Shown: positions 11,911 through 23,300 of the stretch, piece by piece
Position numbering within the stretch: the first letter of the stretch is position 1
Layout of the letters: every line of letters begins with the position of its first letter
Assembly (NCBI GenBank): GCA_905116865.2
Contig: CAJHNH020006924.1
Location: forward strand, 125,001-189,000
Reading direction: 5' to 3'
Source of the DNA: Candidula unifasciata
Lineage: Eukaryota; Mollusca; Gastropoda; Stylommatophora; Geomitridae
DNA: 64,000 nt
Notes under the pieces: generated by a model
Told to the model about the DNA's origin: nothing
The model's input: the letters and a program-made list of their open reading frames with translations, nothing else
Database searches by the model: none
Made by a program: the position numbers and the translations under genes

Positions 11911-12303
11911 TTTAACTTTGGGAGGAAGTTTTGGGGCATGACTGATAATCAAGGATTGAAAGAACTTTATTTTTCAAAGTGTTACAAATTGGGGATGCAC
12001 GTCTTACATTTGGCCTCTCTAAACATCCATCTTTTTTCACACAGCAGTTGTATTACAGCAATGTGAAGTTCACTGTTTCAGATAATTTATAAGTGAATAC
12101 TACTTCCTGGGCGCTTTAGTGTAGGAATGCAATGTGGGTTAAAATGACTTGACGTATTCAGTCTCCCGACAGATTCACTCTCCCACTTCAACTTATATGG
12201 GGTGTATGTTTAATAGCTGTCAACTCTTTAAAATCAATTATTTGCGCACCCTAATTAAATGTGTATAAGACGTTTAAAGTGCCACATAACTGTTAGTTTA
12301 GAC

Positions 12304-12481
12304 AAGTGGCTCTCAGCCCTCCTAATGCGGCTTCTTTTTAATACAGTTCTTAAGGCATACAGTTTTTTTCGTTGCTACTTCATAACTTCAGTGAATATGT
12401 GTTTTCCGATGGTCTTTGGCACCCTATGAAAGGGTCATTCGACCCACAAAAGGGCTGCGACCCACAGGTTGAGAACTGCTG
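12304..12481. mobile_element. SPIN-like hAT miniature element with perfect 8-bp target duplication
   Basis: Flanked by GTTTAGAC at 12296-12303 and again at 12482-12489. The left end (AGTGGCTCTCAGCC, then CTCCTAATGCGGC) and right end (CGACCCACAGGTTGAGAACT plus GCTG) are near-complementary inverted repeats. Internal pieces TTCGTTGCTACTTCATAACT, GTGTTTTCCGATGGTCTT and GAAAGGGTCATTCGACCC match my memory of the SPIN non-autonomous hAT consensus. It has no coding capacity and is mobilised in trans by a hAT transposase. Confidence 0.85.
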
Positions 12482-12717
12482 GTTTAGACTATCCATATAC
12501 CAGTGTTTAGTAACTGATCTTAGCTTAACTGGTGTTAACTTTTGAAGAAAGATTATTTTTGGTTGAACATATGTTCATTAACTCTTTGAGTCCCAAAGAA
12601 CGCATCATACGTTCATATTTTACTGCCTTGAAGCCCAATGAATGCATGATGCGCCGATTTTAGTCTCTCGTGACTACCCTGGCCTGTGATGCTAAACCCT
12701 CTGGGACTCAAAGAGTT

Positions 12718-12960
12718 AAGGGAGTCACTGTGGCGTTGGTGGCTAGATGCCCTCCTGTGGATCGGAAAGTCGTGGGTTTTTTCAAAAATGACCTTGAATC
12801 CTGGGTTGGCCCAGCCTTGAGTGGGTACCAGATGCAGTCCTGGGAAGTAAAGGTGGCTGGCAGGATGTTGACCACATCAGCCACCAAGTGCCGATTGGTC
12901 TATAAAAATATAGGTCTAGCTCTATATTCCCAAAACGCCTAAAGTCGTGGAAGAGGGTCC
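12718..12960 (+). mobile_element. tRNA-derived SINE family 2, copy 1
   Basis: Head GCGTTGGTGGCTAGATGCCC with a B-box-like GTCGTGGGTTTTTTC, body CCAGCCTTGAGTGGGTACCA, TCCTGGGAAGTAAAGGTGGC and TTGACCACATCAGCCACCAA. The body is shared with the copies at 18.2, 18.6, 31.6, 34.9, 44.7 and 63.1 kb. Confidence 0.8.
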
Positions 12961-14960
12961 TGTAATTTTTTAAAAATATGTTCCTTAACAGTGGCAGGTA
13001 TTCCAGTGTGGTTGTTCAACAATTTATGTCACTTCCTGATACTCCAGTACCTCATCCTAATACTGGTAGCAATATAACCAGTAAAATTGACTGTGAACAG
13101 AGCTTAATGTGGAAAACTGTACCCAAAATAAGACACAATATAACAGTAGATGGTCATTACAAAAATAGGAATGGCAATATAAAAAAAAATAGTCATTAAA
13201 AATACACCCCATATTCTATCTCTCAAAAGAATATATACTGACACCTTCACTGGTGTTATTTTAATAATATTCATCAGTCAAATAAAGAAGATCTCACTTG
13301 AATAAACTCTCAGCTCAAATGTTATTATGATGGAAAATTTAGATTTCCCCCTTTCTCAGTCTTTTCTCCCTGCATAGATAACAACTCTGTTTTGTGTATG
13401 GGCACGTATGTACACTAGATATTTTGGTTTTTTTAACAATATTTGTTCTGTTCTGAAATTCCTTGAGACATTGTTCTCTAGCTAGCTCCTAGTTCAATGT
13501 TCTTAACTAGCTCCAGGTTATATTACCTAAATAGCTTGAGTTATATGACCTAACTACTTTCAGGTTCTATGTCATAACCTGCTTCCAGTCCTATGTCCTA
13601 AATAGCTTCAAATTCTATGCACTAACAAACTTCAGATTCCATGTCCTAACTAGCTTCAGGTTCTGTATTAACCGAGAATTCTGGTCACCTATGAGGTGTG
13701 CTCACCTAGGATAAATGTTGCATTTGTCTAATGGTAAGGCTTATCACTACTCCCACCAGTTTCTCCCAGTTGTTACTTTATGTATACATTGTGAAAGAGC
13801 CATGGAACTTGTGTATATCTTCTACTGCAAATATTAGATTTGATTCAGGTACTAAATGATAGAAGTTGCAGAAGACAGCAAATTTCAAGGAGCTTGACAT
13901 AATTTGGCTGACATGCTATACTCCAGGGAGGGAAAAAAAATGGTAGAAGTCTCTTTCTTTCTTAACCCCACACACTCCTTTTGACAAATAATGGCATCAT
14001 TTAAACTGGCAGACAGTAGAACTCAGAGAGAGCATTAGGCTCTCAACTTGAAAAAAAGCAATATGAATAAAAGAAATGGCAAAGTGGCAACAAGCCAATG
14101 GCATTTAATCCTATTTAAAATATCTGTGGACATCAGACAAAAGTCATTTCACTCATGGTACTGTTTCTTTTACTGGTGTCTTGAAAAAGTAACATGCACA
14201 GCTTTGACGTATTTAATGAGAATGACAAATAGTGTGCTCTGACAGGTCACTGCATGCAGTTGGGAACAAAAATGAGACAAGAGTCATTTCAATTTTGCAA
14301 ACAAACTTTATTGATTTAATCTAAAGTCTAGGCTCAAATGGTCACTAGCATTCAAAATAAATACAAATGTATGGAAACATATTATTCTCATGTAGGTTTT
14401 ATAACACAATCATGAGGTAAAGATAAAATCGCAGGTGATTTGCTCACCTTCACAATACAAACAGAGAGAAAAGGAAATTGAACAAAATTCTAAGAAAGAA
14501 TCACATAATTCTTGTAATTCTAGGTGGCAAGCAAAAAGTTACAAATTGAATTCATACATTACAAATATCACAAGATAACTCTTAAAAAGCAACATAAATT
14601 AATGATGAACTCACAAATATTTTCAAGGATAGACATTAGAAATGTTGTATACAGCAGTGTTTAACCCATGTAAGTGAAAACCCACAGCCCAGGATTAACC
14701 ACATGCTTCACTTGCAAGACCGGTTCTGAAAAATAGTATCTTATCATGTAGGTATCTAGTCTTACATGGTGAAATTGTCATCAAGTTACATCTTTAATCG
14801 GCGAGGTGAGACTTATTTCTTTCTCACTGTTTTTTTTCTTCTTGACAATTCCTTTCTCACTGTTTATCTTTTATATATCTATTCTTTATTTTTTTAAATA
14901 TGTTTTTCATGTTCTCATTATTTTTACCTTTATCTTCTTCTTCTCTGCGTTCGATTTTGT
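12961..14960. other. AT-rich DNA, no gene seen
   Basis: Apart from the decayed 27-bp repeat (13480-13680) and a minus-strand AATAAA at about 14310, nothing recognisable. Confidence 0.5.
13480..13680. repeat. Diverged tandem repeat of about 27 bp
   Basis: Seven loose copies of CCTAACTAGCTTCAGGTTCT plus ATGT, an old decayed array. Confidence 0.65.
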
Positions 14961-14964
14961 ATGC

Positions 14965-15290
14965 ACAGATCAGACCAAGAGGTTGGTTGCCTCTATGAAC
15001 TTGCATGTCAGTAGCAGGTCCTTCATGGTTCCCCATAGCTTGCTCTGTACACTTTACTCTTGAGGCCAGCTGTCTTTTCGTAGTTGTTGGTAGAGTGGGC
15101 AGGTCTGCAGAATGTGCTCAGGTGTTTGTGGTCCTGTCCGACAGGCATGCTGTGGGGACTACAGTTTTTATTTTATGCATGTGGTAGCTGAGCCTGCAGT
15201 GTCATATTAATTTGTAAGTCTGTTTCTTTGGGGCTCTGTAAATTTGCAAGGCTGTGTTGTTCTTGCCACATTGCACTGACAAGCCAAGCT
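14965..15290 (-). pseudogene. I-type LINE C-terminal fragment, copy 3 (different subfamily)
   Basis: The minus frame reads CRTGPQTPEHILQTCPLYQQ and LRKDSWPQE, stop, then SVQSKLWGTMKDLLLTCKFI and EATNLLV. It has the same C..C..HIL..CP plan and the 'KLWG...FI.AT.L' ending of the family. Frame broken by one stop. Confidence 0.8.
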
Positions 15291-16089
15291 AATACCTCAC
15301 AAATATTGTGCCTGCCAATTATGGTAATGTTTTCTTTTCCACGAAGCAAACAGCTAACATTAAAAATTTAAGTCATAAAAAGATAGTTAAAATAAACTAA
15401 TTTACAAAAATATATATTTGAAGCAGAGGTAGGAAAACAATGGCCAGTGATCAAAAACAGGATCGCCAGGCAGTTTCTTCCTGGTCTGCGAAGCTGGTGT
15501 AAAATTACTATCATATTATAATCTGGCCTTTCAGCTCACAAAACAGCAGAACACAAAATATACATTAGTATGCTCATAGGAAAAAAACTCCAAGCAAGTG
15601 ATAACCAGAAATTGATGTCACTGTAACTTTGAGCCTGCTAAAGAAACATGTCATCAGCAGACTTTAATAATACAATACAAGGTGTAGACTTTTTCCCCCT
15701 CTTGTGAAATTATCCCACAAACCTATTGTGTAATGAGGGAATTTGGGTGTCATGTTTATAATGGATTTTTTTATATATGGCCCATGACAAGATTTATAAT
15801 TCTTAATTAGGCTCACAGACCAAAACAGATTACCCACTGCAGAACTATAATCTATAGTGTATCTTTAAATAATCCCTCTATTATATGAGAGTGATGTTGT
15901 ATAATATTAAAATTATCTCACTTGTAGTCACAGAAACATTTATAGTCACATCTTTGGTACTGACCCTGTATCCATCCCACAAGTAATTACTACAACCACA
16001 ATCTGTTGCTGTTCTACGAAAACATGTATGAGTTGGCACAATGTTAAAAAAAAAGGATAATATTCACTACTGAACAATGGTGATCCTGA

Positions 16090-16700
16090 GCCATCTGCTT
16101 TATCTCCAGTTTTGTCCTTCACGTAGCCTTGAGTTCAGCCTCAAAAGTTCGCCCCCAAGTGCCTTTAGGCCTGCCTCTTCCTCGCTGTCCTTGTGGTTTC
16201 CATCGCACTGCCTGTCTCGTCCATCTCTCTTTCTTCACTCTCATGATATGTCCAATCCACCTCCATGTTTGTTTTTTGATTTCTAAATTTACACCTTCTA
16301 AGTCTTGTCATCTGTTGCAATCTAGAATTGTTGATTTTATCCTCCCATGTGAACACCAACAATCTTCTGAGAAGTCTTCCCTCAAAACCTCTGAGCATGC
16401 TCTCTATCTTTCTGTCTGTTTTGCAAGTTACTGCTCCATAGAGAAGAATTGTCCTAATGCATGTTTTGTATAATACGAGTTTAATTTCAGTGCTGTAGAT
16501 GTTTTATCTCCAGACACTCTGAAGTCTTCTGTAAGCAGTATTTGCCTTTGCAATTTTTTTGCTTGATTTGAACCGCTACATTTCCATCCGAGGAGATACT
16601 GCCTCCCAGGTAAGTGAAATCAGTTACTGTTTCTAAATCTACATTATCTATTACTATAGGTCTTTCACTTTTGGGGTTTATCTCCAGCATTTTTTTAAAA
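16090..16700 (-). pseudogene. LINE reverse-transcriptase C-terminal remnant (separate family)
   Basis: Minus frames give DFTYLGGSISSDGNVAVQIK and LETKQ-like stretches, then in a shifted frame RRCKFRNQKTNMEVDWTYHE, RKRQA. 'DFTYLGGxISSDGxxxxxI' is the standard block after the catalytic core of LINE ORFs. Several shifts; too damaged to assign a clade. It sits just 3' of MIC60, possibly in its 3' UTR. Confidence 0.78.
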
Positions 16701-16990
16701 TTTACATTGACTCTTTACCCTGTCAGTTTTGCTATTTCTGTAATCCTATCTGACTTTTGTTGCACATGTTCTTTACATTGGCTGATGAAACAGATATCAT
16801 TCGCAATTCCAAATATCTAAATAAAGCAATGTGCTTGCTAGTCTGTTCTATACCTAATTTCTGTATATAACTGTAAAAGTACCAACCCTGTCATATTAAC
16901 TGACTGATTTTCTACATATTTCCCACCTTTCCTAAACATTACTTTCACAAAAATACTATCATTCTTAAAATGAAACGAAAACTGAAAGTG

Positions 16991-16996
16991 TTTATT
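16991..16996 (-). terminator. IMMT: Candidate MIC60 polyadenylation signal
   Basis: AATAAA on the minus strand about 240 nt after the stop codon, so a short 3' UTR would end near 16970. Another AATAAA lies at about 14307-14312 and would give a 2.9-kb 3' UTR containing LINE fragments. The near one is more economical; neither is proven. Confidence 0.4.
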
Positions 16997-17235
16997 TTCA
17001 GGATAACACAACAGACAAGCATTCACTATGCACATCAAAGTATCATCCTAGGAAAACCCAACATATATTCTATTTGGTTATTAATAACTGATCAAAAACT
17101 CTAACAAGAACGAAGAACAATCAAATCAACTGAAAAAATATTAATCTGGATTATATATATACCAAATGAAACTAGCTTGAAACTCTGAAATCAAACATTA
17201 TGAGAGTAATGTCTATTGCAAGCCTAGCCTCCATA

Positions 17236-17688
17236 TTAAAATGTATTTGCCAGGCCAGAAGCTGAGGCATAAGCCATTAATGTACGCACAATTTGTTTGG
17301 TCTCTAGAAAGACACGAGCTTCATTAATCCAGTCACTGGCAGCTCGGCGAGACTCTCCATGTAGCTGAATCATAAATCTCAAGGCATGATCCATGTGTCC
17401 CTTTTCCATCCAATATTTGGCATGAGCTAGCAAAGTGAAAGTGTCTAACTCATTTAAATCTATTTCATCAGCTTCTGAGAGTGCCTCTAAGTTGTCTAAA
17501 ATTAGCAGTGAGTGTAGATAGGACACCAGGTAGCTATACAGAGATGAATTAGGAGTGTCAACTAAACCCAGCCTGCGGCAAATACGTGTCACTCGGTAAA
17601 ACCTGTCCTTCAGCTCATCTTCTGTGTTAATGCCTCGATCCAGTGCAACATCAGGAAAATTCTCAACCACTGTCTGAACAAATGTATT
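17236..17688 (-). CDS. IMMT: MIC60 exon 15 (terminal exon, mitofilin signature)
   Basis: Acceptor GATTTTGCAG|AATACA; TAA stop at 17238-17236. Encodes residues 535-684 with SLYSYLVSYLHSLL, MDHALRFMIQLHGESRRAA and LETKQIVRTLMAYASASGL. This is the conserved C-terminal domain that binds lipid and other MICOS/SAM partners. Confidence 0.97.
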   Translation of the reverse strand, partial: NTFVQTVVENFPDVALDRGINTEDELKDRFYRVTRICRRLGLVDTPNSSLYSYLVSYLHSLLILDNLEALSEADEIDLNELDTFTLLAHAKYWMEKGHMDHALRFMIQLHGESRRAASDWINEARVFLETKQIVRTLMAYASASGLANTF

Positions 17689-17891
17689 CTGCAAAATCAA
17701 ACAAATCTCGTCAAATTATGGCACTAAAATACTGAAGTATTTTTCACTGAACAATTTCATCAATAGAGATGAAAAAATTTTACTGAAATTCAGAAACTCT
17801 GAACCTGTGGCAAAAGTAACAGCAGTGACTGTTCTGACAACTTCATGTCATAAAAATATTTCAAAAATGTAGAAATATATATATATATCTT

Positions 17892-17923
<32 letters not shown>

Positions 17924-19785
17924 TGTAGAGTTGGGGTCTGTAGCTTAGGCATTGCTTAGGCATTACGCACTTCGTAATGGCGGGGTGCTGAGTTTGATCC
18001 CAGCTACGGGCCCTGCGTTGATCTCGAAAGTGGTATCGAGAAGCTGACCATACAGAAAGCAATGACAAATTACTGGAGGTAAACATACCTAGAAAAACCA
18101 CAACAGCCAAAAATTCTAGGGTTGGTTCTGCAACGTCTTGTAAAGGATATTCAACTAAATTGATTGATACATATAGCAGTAAAAGTAAAGGACTCTTTTC
18201 CACACCTTCATGTGTTTTTGGACATCTATACTTTATGGAATAATCAGCACTCAGTGGGTAATGTGGTCAACAATACATCGGCCACCTTTACTTCCCAGGA
18301 CATACCTGGTACCCACTTAAGGCTGGGTTGAGCTGTCAGGACCCAAACCTATAACCTTCTGATCTGCAGGGAATGTCTAGCCGCTGCACCACAGCGGCTC
18401 TCATATATTTATATATATATAAAGTTTTTTTAAAAATCAGTGCTTTTTTGCTGCTGTAAAGTAAAGGACCTTCTTCATGTGTGCAGTATGAGGCAAATAG
18501 TGCTTGACCCATTTTTGTAAAGACCAATCTGCATTTGCAGGATGATAGGTCAAGGTCACACTGGCTGTCCATTCTTTCCAGGATATTTCCAGGTACCCAT
18601 ATTAGTCTGAGCTGCCCTGAAGGAACAAGTAAATTTCACCAATCTGCCTCAAAGGGGATTCAAACTCAAGACCTCTGGGCTGGCAGGCAAAATGTCTCTA
18701 TTATAATTATCTGGATCAAATCAATCAGAATGCCACCGAAACTGGCACAAGATGATTACCATATTATGGACAGACCAGAGCAAGTCATTATCCTTCGACT
18801 TAGAACAGGGCACAATCGACTTCGCTCCCACATGTACAACAAATTTAAGATTGGCCAATCAGCCATGTGTACTTGTGGACTGGCACCTGAAACAACAGAT
18901 CACATCCTTCAAGACTGTCCCAGATTCAACGCTTTCAGGCAAAACCTTTGGCCAAAAGAGACACTTGTGGAAGTCAAACTTTACGGGCCGCTTAGTGAAT
19001 TACAAAAGACAGTGAAATTCATACTAGAGACAGCTTTGCAGATATAGACAATTTATTTCATGCGAACGAAAGAAGAAGAAGAAGAAGAAGATAATTATCT
19101 GGATATTCATCCCATTTATCAGTTCATTTACCCTACAATCATCATCTTTATCGTCAGTTTAATCAACATTATCATCTGTTTTACCTGAAACTTCCTACAA
19201 CCTTGGTACAACTACATCCACTAATATATTTAACAACAACATGTTATTGTCCATCTTGCTTGTGATTTTATTTTTCACTATAATCGTCATCTTTAATCAC
19301 GATCATCTGCAAAGCTCAAAATGTCTCCTAATATTTGTACAGTAAACAATAACCTGTATGATTATTTTTTTTCACCATGGTAATTTTTTGGGGAGGTGGG
19401 GGAGGGAAGTATAACATCTCAGAAATTATTGTTTGTCCCTATCAGCCTAGACAATATGTTTTACCTCAGATAACCACTTTCTTACAGTTGCCACAGAGAG
19501 ATACAAAACAGAAAACTGTGCATGTATGTACACACAAACATGGTATTTTTTCCTATCCCTCAGAGTGTAATGACTCAAAGTCAAATAAAATTAATGAATG
19601 CATTCTGGCTTAGGCCAAAAATATGTGTGCTTTCAGACACACCATTGTTAGATTATATTTCAAGCAGCATAACTAGCTTTTTAAAAACATATGTCTCTGC
19701 TTTGAGCTGACATCAAGGCTTTCATGAGAAGTAGGGGGATGTAAACGTAGGTGTGTGTGTGTGTGAATATACATTTGAACACTAC

Positions 19786-19839
<54 letters not shown>

Positions 19840-20309
19840 TACATACGTACACATATATAGTGTAGACCTCATAAAAACTTACCAAGGACCCACTAATTAG
19901 TTCTTATCAGAATTTTGCTTATTCATAAAGGAGTCGGCTCTGTTGCTAAGTCAATGTGAACACTTTGTAATGTCGGGACGCCAGGTTCGATACCAGCTGT
20001 GGGCCATGCGCCTTGCGTTGGTTTCGACGGTGGTATCAAGAAATTCGACCGTCCAGAAAGCAATGGCAAACTACAGGAGGTAAATTTGCTTAGAAAAACC
20101 ACACAACAGCCAGGGACTGTTGGGGTTGGTTCTGCAATGTCCTGTAAAGGATACGCAACTAACCTAGAAAGGAGTTTAAGCATATAGTTATTGCCTGGGA
20201 TAAAAAAAACTGTTCTTCACAACATAATGTCTCGCCACATCTGAAATCCCCATCAGCAGTCTACAGTGTGTATATATAAATACTTATAAATGCACACACA
20301 CACACACAT

Positions 20310-20341
<32 letters not shown>

Positions 20342-23300
20342 GGATGTATGTATATGTGTGTGTGTGCATTTGAGCGCACAACATTTGTACTGTCATAACT
20401 ATATGAACAACATCTCCAAATAAACAAAGGATAAGACACTACCTGGTTAGCTGCCTCCAAAATGGCTTGAACATTACTCCTCAAAGGTTTTGTTTGTTTG
20501 TCATCTCCACTCTCACTTCCAAAGGTAATCAGCGAGTTAAGGGCAATACAGGAGAGCCATAGGTTTTGGGCACTTCGAGTTAGTTTTTCACTTGCTGCTC
20601 GAGCTGAAATGAAATTAACACAGGCCATTAACTAGATGTACCGATGATAGAACTCAGCAAAGATGCTAGAGGTGGAGGCCCTCTATGAGGTCACTGTCAC
20701 TGTGATCTCAAGTGCTGATACACAAGTTACACAAGTTAAACAATGTACTGACTATCTTTCACAGATGCAGAAGAGAGACAAGATACACACTAGACAACTG
20801 TCACTACTGTCTGTATTTACCACTTTTTAGTACAGTGTAGACTGGATTGGGATTGGGGGAGAGGGGGGGGGGGTCCTGAGGAAATAGGACCACATGGCCA
20901 GTGTTGTCACCACTGACTACAGTTTGGGATGTTTGATATTGCACCTGACAAAACAAACTTTAAAAGCAACAGGACCACATCATGGATTGAGCTTGTCCCC
21001 TCCAGATGATGACAGCACCTCGCTGCAGGAACAATTGTACTTTGAGTGGAGTGAGAGAGTCAAAGCTTTAGAAAGTGGAGAGACAGACCTGACGATGTTA
21101 TTTATGCTGTGAAAAAAAAAAAAAACCAGGGGAAAACCTGATGCAGGTTTGCAGTACAAACAAACACGCCCTTGTATCATGTCAGCATTTGGTCACAGAA
21201 GTGGGTGGCAATTATACAGAAAATATTATACGCAAACAACATGATGGGTTATATTGCCAGTTATATTGCATTACTAGTTTGTAAGAAATAGGATGTAGGA
21301 TGAATTACTTCCTGAATATCCCTTGTATTTCTGTTTCTAAACCACTTTTAGTCTCCATATATTTTTAAAGATTTCAGATGAAAGACATTCCAGTAACACT
21401 TTTCTATTGTACAGCCCTGTGTGAAAGCAGTTTTGGCCCAGTGAGTCAACAACATACTCAACGTTATGCAAAGCTAAAATGGAACTCTTAAAAACAGTCA
21501 ATGTTATTACAAGAACTTGTCTGTTGGTGTAAATCGGACAGCAATCACAAGAAGAAGAAGACACCATCAGCCAGTTGTGTTATATTTCTGATTCCGGAAG
21601 ACTATGGTAAACATAAATCGTAACAGGACATTTGTATTTTATGTTTACCTTCGACAGCCGCTTCAATGCCCTTCAGTCTAGAGATCCATGCAGCCACTTC
21701 TGTCTGAAACCTCTCTCTCTCCTCCAAAAGCTTATACTGAAGAACCCGGTGATATTCTGCAGTTAATTCTTGCTTCTGAACTGCCAGCACATCTTTCAGG
21801 TGATCACTGTGGGCAGCCGCCTGTCGGGCAAGCTGCTTCCTCACTTCAGTCTCTAGCTTAACTAGGTAGTCCATTTGCTACAGATATCATTGACAACAAT
21901 AAGAATCACTCGAACAGGAAATTTTATGTCTGAAGATAAATCAACCACTAAAAAAAAAAAATGAGACATAAATGACATGTCATCCCTCTCTGTTGCTGGG
22001 AAACAGAAGTATGAAAATCATCATTTACTACTGCTGCTAGAAATTACACACAAACAGTAACAACATCATTATCTTTAATGGAAGTTAACGCCGATCAAGT
22101 CTAGCCTTCCAGTGAAAGGGTCTAGCCTTCCAGTGAAAGGGTCCGCAAGTCTTCTCTTATCTGTCAGGGGCCTTAACGTCCAACAAAGCTTTAACAAATT
22201 TAGAGCAATAACCCTTGCCATAAACCACCAATTCTAACTCATTTTCTGTCTAGGAACCTCTTCCTGCATCATGGGGAACTCAGAAAGGGATATTTCTGTG
22301 AAAGACCTCAACTTTCAGATATGTGACTGTGTATTCTGGTTTGTAACTGTATCATTTCTGTTTGTGACACATACTGATAAAGGTTTTCTAGCCGCAACAG
22401 TCATATGTCATTCATGACTTTGATAATTTGAAGCTGACCAGTTATACTTATCATACATATAGATAACTTTTATATAGCATCTTTCCAGTCATTTCAGAAT
22501 CGGACGAACAGCATCAACAAAATCCCCATCTATTACCGTTGATGGGAATCAGATACACTTTTCTTCTTCTGTCGTCTCAATGATACCGGCCTGTAACCCA
22601 GTGTCGTGCATTTCTGTATTTGCCTTGCGCTTCTCGGTGGCTTGAGAGATGGATTTGTTGAATTTTTTGCAGGTTTCTTCTACACCATTTATCCATATCT
22701 TTCTTGGTCTTCCTCTCGCCTTCCTCCCAGATGTTCTACTGTAAAAAGTCTCATATGCAGTCTGGTCTGGTCTGGCTGCATTCTCACTTGATGGCAGAAC
22801 CATTTCATTCTTTGTCTGTCAATATAATCCAGACATGGTTTTATTTCAACTTTCTCTCTAATGCTGGTATTTGTAAAACTGTCTCGTCTAGTGTTGTTAG
22901 TGACCTTGTGGAGACACCACATTTCACATGTAGTTATCTTCTGTTCTAGTGCCCTATTCAATGTCCATGTTTGGCACTGATAACATAAAGTAGGGATAAA
23001 GATGCTATTAATCATTTGCTATTTTGCTGGAAGGGAGACATTTGGGTGTCTAAGCAATGGGGCTAACTGGTAGGTGACAGCATTTGCCTTCTGTACTCTG
23101 GCTTCTATCTCTCTTTTGAGTCTGCCATCGTCCGTGAATATTCTTCCTAGATATTTGAATTCTCGTACTTGTATTATTGTAGTACGGTTAACTGGAACAT
23201 TCATATTATTATGTTTCCTGCCTATTTTCATTACCTCAGTTTTTGCAGTGTTTTTTCCAATGTATACTTTGTGCAGGCTCGATGTAAGGAGTCAATATGG

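Noticed and set aside
17935..18030. tRNA gene
   Set aside because: A- and B-box-like sequences belong to SINE heads; the cloverleaf is degenerate and the body continues with the SINE core. The same applies at 19.95, 26.45, 39.7 and 53.3 kb.
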